Shown here one piece after another: positions 26,943 to 32,455 of a DNA stretch of 64,000 nucleotides. Position numbers and translations under genes: made by a program. The DNA lies in NCBI GenBank assembly GCA_041859045.1, contig JBHELB010000040.1, forward strand, positions 33,314 to 97,313. The letters run 5' to 3'. Within the stretch, counting starts at the first letter, position 1; the number at the start of each line of letters is the position of its first letter. This DNA is from JBHELB01 sp041859045. GTDB lineage: Bacteria; Hydrogenedentota; Hydrogenedentia; Hydrogenedentales; SLHB01. Under the pieces are notes generated by a model. That model was given only the letters and a program-made list of their open reading frames with translations. It searched no databases and had not been told where the DNA came from.

Positions 26943-27926
26943 TCACTTCGCGAGGAATCGTGCGAGGGGCGCGGCGACGTTCTGGCTTGTCTTCTGTTCG
27001 AACACGGCGAACATCGGGGAGGGGTTGCACTCAAGGACGACAAAGCGCGCGCCATCGCGTAAGAAGTCCACTCCAGTGAAGGTCATGCCGCAGGCCCGCG
27101 CCGCCGTAAGCGCGGCTTCGTGTTCAGCCGAACTCAACGTCGTTGCCGCCACAGACTCCTCCCCACGGCGATAGTCGAGTTCGCTGGAGTGAATCTCCGC
27201 CGCCGCTACAACCTCTTCGCCGACCACAAACGCGCGCACCGCTACCCCCGGCGCGTACTTCTGGAAGAGAACGGGGGCCGCCGCCAGCGCGGCTAAGCGG
27301 TCGTCTTCAAGGTCGTCTCTTTCGAGATAGCGCACCGTTGCACCGCCGCTCAGCGGCTTATACACGACGCGTTCATGTTCTGCGGCGAAACGCCGGACGG
27401 CGTCTGGGGAGTTTGTTACAAGCGTATCCGGTATCGGCAGGCCTGCGTAGCGCAGGAGATGCAGTTGATACGGTTTGCGGCTGTGCTGTGCGTTGGCCTC
27501 AAGCGTGTTGACGATTCGGCTGCCGCTTGCGCGCCACGTCTCGATGAGCGATTCGAGAAACGCGCGCTTTTCTTCGCATTGGGCGATGTAGCCGCGCGGG
27601 CGTACGGCGAGTTCCGCATCCCCTCCGGGCATCAGGGGATGGCATGCAAGCCCGCGCAAATAGACCGCGTTCGGCTGGCACGCGATGTCCACCGCGCCGG
27701 ACACGACGCCGTTCCGTTCGGCCAGCGGCAGCGTTTCTGGAAACGCGCCTGTATCGAGCCAGAGCGACTCGACACCAAGCGCCCGCAGTTCCATCGCCGC
27801 GCGATGGGCCTCCGCATCGCCGCGCCCGGCCAGTATCAGTACGTTACTCAGGCTAGACCCCGTTGGCCTCTTCGCCGTAGGCCATGGTCGTGACTTCGCC
27901 TTTGCCGCCCTTGCACGCCTCTTCAC
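26943..27926 (-). CDS. ATP-grasp ligase, graspetide (omega-ester peptide) macrocyclase
   Basis: RimK/MdnC-type ATP-grasp enzyme expected to form side-chain ester or amide links in the peptide encoded just upstream. Family blocks: VLILAGRGDAEA (N-terminus), RYAGLPIPDTLVTN, VVYKPLSGGATVRYLE (ATP-grasp lysine), FQKYAPGVAVRAFVVG and FVVLECNPSPMFAVFE, where Glu and Asn bind metal. The GTG at 27926 is the longest canonical start but lies inside the precursor gene; family similarity only begins at SNVLILAG, so true initiation may be a CTG at 27851, one base past the precursor stop (302 residues). Confidence 0.85.
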   Translation of the reverse strand: MKRRARAAKAKSRPWPTAKRPTGSSLSNVLILAGRGDAEAHRAAMELRALGVESLWLDTGAFPETLPLAERNGVVSGAVDIACQPNAVYLRGLACHPLMPGGDAELAVRPRGYIAQCEEKRAFLESLIETWRASGSRIVNTLEANAQHSRKPYQLHLLRYAGLPIPDTLVTNSPDAVRRFAAEHERVVYKPLSGGATVRYLERDDLEDDRLAALAAAPVLFQKYAPGVAVRAFVVGEEVVAAAEIHSSELDYRRGEESVAATTLSSAEHEAALTAARACGMTFTGVDFLRDGARFVVLECNPSPMFAVFEQKTSQNVAAPLARFLAK

Positions 27927-28026
27927 CGACGGCCAACGTCGTCACCTTGCCTTGCGTCTCGGCCGACGCGGGACTCTCCAACTCCTCAATGAACAGTTTC
28001 CGGGTGATTTCCTTCGTCCGCTTCAT
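27853..28026 (-). CDS. Graspetide precursor peptide, plesiocin-type (two TTxxxxEE repeats)
   Basis: 57 residues, with an excellent AAAGGAGG site 6 bases before the ATG at 28026. The leader contains KLFIEELE (residues 10-17), probably the ligase-binding segment. The core has two copies of a 17-residue repeat: VTTLAVGEEA (28-37) and VTTMAYGEEA (45-54), both fitting the group 2 graspetide motif TTxxxxEE exactly. In plesiocin each Thr pair is esterified to the Glu pair, giving hairpin-like bicycles; here two such bicycles and loss of four waters would be expected. A lone Cys38 lies between the repeats. No protease or exporter gene is adjacent. Confidence 0.88.
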   Translation of the reverse strand: MKRTKEITRKLFIEELESPASAETQGKVTTLAVGEEACKGGKGEVTTMAYGEEANGV

Positions 28027-28075
28027 GGCTGCCTCCTTTCGGGGTTGCTATCCACGATACCCCGTTCACCCTCTT

Positions 28076-28104
28076 ATGTTACTGCCTTGTGTTTTGCATG
28101 TCAA
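28076..28104 (-). promoter_or_regulatory. Hybrid promoter formed by IS terminus upstream of graspetide genes
   Basis: On the minus strand TTGACA (28099-28104) is the outermost six bases of the insertion sequence. The 17-bp target duplication (28082-28098) is the exact spacer, and TAACAT (28076-28081) in the flanking DNA is the -10. The inferred transcript would start about 40 bases before the precursor ATG. Confidence 0.7.
28082..28098. repeat. Target site duplication, left copy (17 bp)
   Basis: ctgccttgtgttttgca, identical to the copy at 29688-29704 on the other side of the element. One further A is shared at 28081 and 29687 but belongs to the element terminus on the right. Confidence 0.85.
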
Positions 28105-28147
28105 GACTCGTTAGAAATGTCACATGCTTTAACTCGTTAGAAATGTC
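28099..28147 (+). repeat. IS left terminal inverted repeat with doubled binding motif
   Basis: Contains two copies of the 16-mer actcgttagaaatgtc, at 28106-28121 and 28132-28147 (26-bp period). The right end carries related inverted copies at 29640-29655 (15/16 match) and 29665-29680 (12/16). Doubled subterminal motifs are probable transposase-binding sites. Confidence 0.75.
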
Positions 28148-28236
28148 CTTTTTGTTGGGACTAAGCGGGTTATCCAAGGGCGGTGGGCAGGTTGGGGGAA
28201 ACGCAAGGCGTTTTCCCCGAGCTGTCCACAGACCGT

Positions 28237-28308
28237 CCTATCCACCGCCGTTTTTGCTCGCGCCCCCCGAAGGGGAAGCGGGGCGCGGCCGTCGGGGCGG
28301 TGGATAGG
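28237..28308. repeat. 13-bp perfect inverted repeat inside the IS
   Basis: cctatccaccgcc (28237-28249) and ggcggtggatagg (28296-28308) are exact inverted copies 46 bp apart, just past the 3' end of the transposase gene. They could form a stem that ends transposase transcription or blocks read-through. Confidence 0.6.
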
Positions 28309-28324
28309 TGGAGAACCCGCGGGG

Positions 28325-29608
28325 TTACTCGCGACGGGTATCGGAAAACATAAGGGTGCAGTTTTGACGCCAGGGACTGCCTTTGCCGGTGGGCGCGGGA
28401 CGCTCTTGGCGCTCAGGTTTTGGCTGTGGCTGATGGCGTTGGTATTGCGCAGGGGTCAATGCTTGGTAGCGCAAAGAGCGGCCTTTGTAGAACAAGATAA
28501 GTTGGCCGTCCAAGCGTCGACGAAGCAGTATCTTGTCCTTGGGCTTGGGCAAGGGCGCGTTGTCGCGAGTGATCTGGTAGTACCGGTTTTGGCTCCGGAC
28601 GGTCCAGTCGTTGGACAACGTGCGCTCTTCTTCAAAGCAGAATACGTCGGCTAAATCGATATGGGCGGGGAGGGGTCGGTGAGCGTCTTGCGGGTCCAGA
28701 GGCGCTTGGGAAAACTTCTGGTTCAAGTGGTCCATGAACCCTTTTTGAAGAAGGGCGTTGGCCCCGGCAATGGTCTTGACGCCGCCAAGGGCCAACTCGG
28801 CCACAAGACGGTCTTGCAAGACGGCGTGTTTGCGTTCGACGCGGCCTTTGGCTTGGGGACTGTTGGCCGGAATGATCGCAATTCCAAGCTTTTTGCAGGC
28901 TTTTCCGAAAACGGTCAGCGGCGTTTGGTCGGCCAATTGCTCTTCGAGCGTGGGTTCGCGGTCTGTCACGAACACGCTTTTTCTGTCCGTGTACAACGCT
29001 TGCGGGACGCCAAAACGTTCACACCACATCCAGAGCAAACGCATGGCGGCCTCGGTCGTCTCCTGTTCGGCCATCAGCGACAAGGACACGCCGGTGGCGT
29101 CGTCCACCATCTGCATCACGCACGTTCGCGCACGCTCCGGTCCGAACCAAAGGTGATGGCTGCCGTCCATTTGCACCAATTCCCCGAAGTGATGTTTACG
29201 TTCACGCCGCGCCCGATGTTGGGCGCGTTTGCGTCGTTTGGTCCAATAGCCCTGTTCGATGAGCCAGCGGCGCAACGTCTCATGGTCCACGGCCAAGCCG
29301 TCCTGGGCCAATTTTTCAGCCAACAACGTCGGTCCCAGTTGGAAAGCGAGGTAGCGTTGCTCGAAACGCTTGAGGACCTTACGCTTGAAATGTTCGGACT
29401 TTTGCCGATTGGACGGACGCCCACGGCTGCGGTGGACCAGGCCTTTGGGGCCTTCGGCCCGGAACCGCTGGCGAATGCGGACCGCTTGCCGGTAACTTAC
29501 CCCAAGCCATTGCGCCGCCATCCTGAGCGAAATGCGTCCTTCCAACGCCTGCTCCATCACACGCTTACGCTCCAACTCCTCCCGACTCATCCGCAAATGC
29601 CTTTCCAT
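28325..29608 (-). CDS. DDE transposase, IS1202/ISNCY family
   Basis: 427 residues from the ATG at 29608, chosen for its GGGAGG site 7 bases upstream; an in-frame ATG at 29644 lies within the terminal repeat. The N-terminal helix-turn-helix (SLRMAAQWLGVSYRQAVRIR) is followed by an integrase-like core. Probable catalytic residues are Asp in QMDGSHH, Asp in YTDRKSVF and Glu in GRVERKHAV. The C-terminal part (RYYQITRDNAPLPKPKDK) is typical of the family. The frame is intact, so the element may be active. Confidence 0.9.
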   Translation of the reverse strand: MERHLRMSREELERKRVMEQALEGRISLRMAAQWLGVSYRQAVRIRQRFRAEGPKGLVHRSRGRPSNRQKSEHFKRKVLKRFEQRYLAFQLGPTLLAEKLAQDGLAVDHETLRRWLIEQGYWTKRRKRAQHRARRERKHHFGELVQMDGSHHLWFGPERARTCVMQMVDDATGVSLSLMAEQETTEAAMRLLWMWCERFGVPQALYTDRKSVFVTDREPTLEEQLADQTPLTVFGKACKKLGIAIIPANSPQAKGRVERKHAVLQDRLVAELALGGVKTIAGANALLQKGFMDHLNQKFSQAPLDPQDAHRPLPAHIDLADVFCFEEERTLSNDWTVRSQNRYYQITRDNAPLPKPKDKILLRRRLDGQLILFYKGRSLRYQALTPAQYQRHQPQPKPERQERPAPTGKGSPWRQNCTLMFSDTRRE

Positions 29609-29639
29609 GAGCGACCTCCCTACAGGAAACGCCCAGTGT

Positions 29640-29687
29640 GACATTTCTATCGAGTCGAGAATGTGACATTATCAAAGAGTCGCGACA
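29640..29687 (-). repeat. IS right terminal inverted repeat
   Basis: Reverse complement begins TGTCGCGACTC and aligns with the left end over about 48 bp with one indel. It carries the motif copies at 29640-29655 and 29665-29680 and lies directly upstream of the transposase start, so it probably also holds its promoter. Confidence 0.75.
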
Positions 29688-29704
29688 CTGCCTTGTGTTT
29701 TGCA
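29688..29704. repeat. Target site duplication, right copy (17 bp)
   Basis: Exact duplicate of 28082-28098. It begins immediately after the element and ends 7 bp before the stop codon of the PagL-like gene. Confidence 0.85.
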
Positions 29705-29711
29705 GAGCGGA

Positions 29712-30242
29712 CTAAAAAGCGTAGCCCGCATTGAGGGAGATGGTATTTGTAGCACTATTGTCGTCATTGAGGTCGGCGTTCGAGAGGTGTTGCACCTTGA
29801 GCAGCAGGTGCCAGCCCGAACCCGGAAGGTGGTATCCCACCCCGGCTTCGCTGAAAAAGTTGAACAAAGAGCCGTTGCCCGCAATGTAGTCCGTGTGCCC
29901 TACCCCGGACACGGCCAATTCTCCAAAGAGGCCGTCCAGGTCCTTGTTCTGATACACCCGTGCGACAAAGCCTGCGCCCAACCCCAGGATATCTTTGTCG
30001 TCGAAGTGTTGGTGGTAGTAGAAAAGGGGATATCCGCGCAATCCCAACGTGGTTCGGGCGAATATGTTCCATTCGTAGTCTGCCGCCACTGTCAGCAAGG
30101 CATCGCCGTCGCGCTCGTCATTGTCGCCCACGGGGACGCCGCCGGACGCCTCAATCCGGAAGCGCCCTGCTTGGGCCGGACACCACGCCCCCGCGATGAG
30201 GGTGAGTGCAATGGCGATTCTCAGTGTGCCAACTCGAAACAT
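29712..30242 (-). CDS. PagL-like outer-membrane lipid A deacylase family protein
   Basis: 176 residues from the ATG at 30242, which places a signal peptide (LRIAIALTLIAGAWCPAQA) at the N-terminus and has GGGA upstream. The mature part alternates like an eight-stranded beta-barrel and ends with an aromatic residue (GYAF), as outer-membrane proteins do. QHLSNADL near the C-terminus matches the catalytic His-x-Ser-Asn block of PagL lipid A 3-O-deacylases. A third catalytic acid could not be assigned. Without the downstream IS, its stop would be about 80 bp before the graspetide precursor on the same strand. Confidence 0.75.
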   Translation of the reverse strand: MFRVGTLRIAIALTLIAGAWCPAQAGRFRIEASGGVPVGDNDERDGDALLTVAADYEWNIFARTTLGLRGYPLFYYHQHFDDKDILGLGAGFVARVYQNKDLDGLFGELAVSGVGHTDYIAGNGSLFNFFSEAGVGYHLPGSGWHLLLKVQHLSNADLNDDNSATNTISLNAGYAF

Positions 30243-30344
30243 TCCCAGTCCCTTTGGTGCAAATGTTCGGTTTAATTCGCGAATTGTATGTGTTTTGCGA
30301 TTATTTGTCAATAATTAACGGGTTGAGTGGCGAGAAAACAAGGA

Positions 30345-30379
30345 ACCGGTCCACGCGCGAAGTGGAAGCGTGGACCGGT
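30345..30379 (-). terminator. Terminator downstream of the HU gene
   Basis: accggtccacgc (30345-30356) pairs perfectly with gcgtggaccggt (30368-30379) over an 11-base loop. On the minus strand the stem is followed by a T-rich run (ttccttgtttt). Confidence 0.65.
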
Positions 30380-30460
30380 CGCGAGGAGACCCTCCGCCTT
30401 GTTCGTTATCGGCGTCGGGAGGGGAAAGCGGATACCGCATTCCCCAGGAGGAAACTGTGG

Positions 30461-30766
30461 TTACTTCTTGCCGTTGCTCGCGGGGACGATGGCGTCCTTA
30501 GCGGCCTTGGCGATACGGAACTTGAGAACCTTCTTCGCCGGGATCTTGATGGCTTCGCCGGTGGCTGGATTGCGGCCGGTGCGCGCCTTGCGCTGCTGAA
30601 CCACAAGCTTGCCCAGGCCGGGAAGCGTGAAGCCGACCTTGGCTTCCTTGTACGCGAGATCGATGAGTTCGGTAAGGACCCCGCTGACATCCTTCTTGCT
30701 GAGGCCGCACTTTTCGGCCAACGCAGTGATGATCTGGGCCTTCGTCAACGCCTTCTTCGTCGCCAT
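30461..30766 (-). CDS. HU-family DNA-binding protein
   Basis: 101 residues from the ATG at 30766 (MATKKALTKAQIITALAEK), which matches the HU start and has GGAGGAAAG upstream. The beta-arm region contains LPGLGKLVVQQRKARTGRNP followed by ATGEAIKIPAKKVLKFRIAK. HU dimers bend and compact DNA. The gene is monocistronic, with its own promoter and a terminator. HU or IHF alpha/beta identity cannot be separated by eye. Confidence 0.93.
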   Translation of the reverse strand: MATKKALTKAQIITALAEKCGLSKKDVSGVLTELIDLAYKEAKVGFTLPGLGKLVVQQRKARTGRNPATGEAIKIPAKKVLKFRIAKAAKDAIVPASNGKK

Positions 30767-30895
30767 GATGTCTTTCCTCCTTGTGACTGCAGCGCCCACC
30801 GCGGCAGTCATGCTGAATGAAACCACGCGATCGTTGCGGCATGGGCGGGGAAGTTTCGTTCGTGTCCCCCTGCGCGTACCGCGATCACATTGCCT

Positions 30896-30924
30896 TCTGT
30901 ACAACCTAAAGAGGCGTTTGTCAA
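30896..30924 (-). promoter_or_regulatory. Sigma-70 type promoter for HU gene
   Basis: Minus-strand TTGACA (30919-30924), 17-bp spacer, TACAGA (30896-30901), about 130 bases before the start codon. Confidence 0.65.
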
Positions 30925-31031
30925 GCCCTATTTTTGGGGATGAAATAATGGTGACCCTTACGACGTCCTGTATTTCCGGGGTCTAAATGAATATTGACAA
31001 CTCGGCGGCGCAAAAAACCCCTTAAAAACGG

Positions 31032-31062
31032 CGTCCCCGCTGCGGGATACGCAGCGGGGACG
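31032..31062 (-). terminator. Strong intrinsic terminator after the 49-residue gene
   Basis: 13-bp perfect GC-rich stem (cgtccccgctgcg with cgcagcggggacg), 5-base loop, followed on the minus strand by gtttttaagg and a second T run. It starts 18 bp past the stop codon. Confidence 0.8.
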
Positions 31063-31079
31063 AGCCGGATGCGAAGCGT

Positions 31080-31229
31080 TTAGTCGGAAGCCCAGCCCTT
31101 GATATGGAGTTCGAGCACGCCGATCGGATCTTCCAGGAAACCCGAGATGGAATCCTTCAGGTTCGGGTGATCTTCGGGCCAGGTCGCCGCCATTGCCGGC
31201 TTCTTACTGATGCTTTCGAGATGCTTCAT
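31080..31229 (-). CDS. Orphan 49-residue peptide
   Basis: Short gene with an AAGGAGGAG site 5 bases before the ATG at 31229 and a strong terminator after the stop, so it is probably real. The peptide begins MKHLESISKKPAMAATW and ends LELHIKGWASD. It has no signal peptide, no membrane segment and no cysteines. It is acidic and Pro-containing in the middle (PEDHPNLKDS). Function is unknown; a small regulator or the precursor of a modified peptide are both possible, but no modifying enzyme is next to it. Confidence 0.65.
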   Translation of the reverse strand: MKHLESISKKPAMAATWPEDHPNLKDSISGFLEDPIGVLELHIKGWASD

Positions 31230-31468
31230 GGCACTCCTCCTTCTGTACAAAACCCGTATTACCCTTCGAGTGCGCGGCCGCCTTGGCGCGCAACTCTTCC
31301 GTTTTCGCCAGTGCAACACGATTGTCACCCTGACATGAACCAGCATAGCATAGAACCCCTAAAAGAGGAAGGGGGTAAAAAGAATCCGGGATCGGATTCG
31401 GGCCGCGCTCTTTTGAGGGGCCTTCTATCTACATGTGGCATAATGCGCGCACGAAGGGAGGGCCTTAC

Positions 31469-32407
31469 GTGTCACAGATCAACCTGGTTACAGGCGGCGC
31501 GGGGTTTATTGGGTCGCATTTGTGCGAGCGTCTGCTCGACCGCGGGGAAGAGGTGCTGTGCCTCGACAACTTCTTCACCGGATCGAAGCGGAACGTGGCG
31601 CACCTGGTGGGGCATCCGCGTTTTGAACTGGTCCGCCACGACATCACCACGCCGTTTCTGGCCGAGGTGACGCGCATCTACAATCTGGCGTGTCCGGCGT
31701 CGCCCGTGCATTACCAATACAACGCGATCAAGACGGTGAAGACGAACGTCATGGGCGCGCTGAATATGTTGGGGCTGGCGCGGCGGGTGAAGGCGCGCAT
31801 TCTGCAAGCGTCAACCTCGGAAGTCTACGGGGACCCGGCGATGCATCCGCAGCGCGAGGAGTATTGGGGCAATGTGAATCCGATCGGCTTGCGCAGTTGC
31901 TACGATGAGGGGAAACGCGTGGCCGAGACCTTGTTTTTCGATTACCACCGCCAGAACCGCGTCGACATCCGCGTCGTGCGTATCTTCAATACCTACGGCC
32001 CGCGCATGGCGATCAACGACGGACGCGTGGTCAGCAATTTCATCGTGCAGGCCTTGCGAGACGAACCTGTCACGATCTACGGAGACGGCAGCCAGACGCG
32101 TTCTTTTTGTTACGTCAGTGACCTCGTCGAGGGGTTGATACGGATGATGGACGCAGAGGACTTTACCGGACCGGTGAACCTCGGAAACCCGGGAGAGTTC
32201 ACAATCCGCGAGCTGGCTGAAGAAGTGGGGCGTCAGGTCGGACGGCCGTTGCGCCTCGAGCGGCTTCCGTTGCCCGCCGACGATCCCGTGCGGCGGCAAC
32301 CGGACATTACCTTGGCGCAAACGCGCTTGGGGTGGACACCACTGGTGCCGCTGCAGGAAGGGCTAGCGCCGACCATCGCCTATTTCCGCGAGGCACTGAA
32401 ACAATAA
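31469..32407 (+). CDS. UDP-glucuronate decarboxylase-like NAD-dependent epimerase/dehydratase
   Basis: 312 residues from the GTG at 31469 (GGGAGGG upstream); an ATG at 31433 would add 12 residues before the Rossmann fold. The NAD motif is VTGGAGFIGSHL, and the active site has TSEVYGDP and YDEGKRVAE (Tyr-x3-Lys). NFFTGSKRNV, ACPASPVHYQYNAIKT and GDGSQTRSFCYVSDLV are typical of UDP-xylose synthases. It probably makes UDP-xylose for surface polysaccharide. The gene stands alone between two terminators. Confidence 0.9.
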   Translation: MSQINLVTGGAGFIGSHLCERLLDRGEEVLCLDNFFTGSKRNVAHLVGHPRFELVRHDITTPFLAEVTRIYNLACPASPVHYQYNAIKTVKTNVMGALNMLGLARRVKARILQASTSEVYGDPAMHPQREEYWGNVNPIGLRSCYDEGKRVAETLFFDYHRQNRVDIRVVRIFNTYGPRMAINDGRVVSNFIVQALRDEPVTIYGDGSQTRSFCYVSDLVEGLIRMMDAEDFTGPVNLGNPGEFTIRELAEEVGRQVGRPLRLERLPLPADDPVRRQPDITLAQTRLGWTPLVPLQEGLAPTIAYFREALKQ

Positions 32408-32411
32408 GAAA

Positions 32412-32437
32412 GGAGGCCTTCCACGCGGAAGACCTCC
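32412..32437. terminator. Stem-loop between convergent UDP-glucuronate decarboxylase and pckG genes
   Basis: GGAGG-c-CTTCC and GGAAG-a-CCTCC pair around an ACGC loop with one mismatch. It lies 5 bp past one stop and about 20 bp from the other, so it may act in both directions. Confidence 0.6.
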
Positions 32438-32455
32438 TCCAAAAGGTATACGTGC

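Larger units (their letters stand above)
28099..29687 (-). mobile_element. IS1202/ISNCY-like insertion sequence, 1589 bp
   Basis: Complete element with one DDE transposase gene, imperfect terminal inverted repeats of about 48 bp (28099-28147 and 29640-29687; outermost bases TGTC..GACTC) and a perfect 17-bp flanking direct repeat. Long target duplications are a property of the IS1202 group. The exact duplication indicates recent insertion without later rearrangement. Apart from the transposase it holds a 226-bp non-coding segment at its left end with large inverted repeats. Confidence 0.88.
30767..31079. other. Intergenic region with HU promoter and terminator of the 49-residue gene
   Basis: Holds the HU promoter (30896-30924) and a strong terminator (31032-31062) serving the gene at 31080. 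No further gene is supported in the remaining sequence. Confidence 0.6.
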
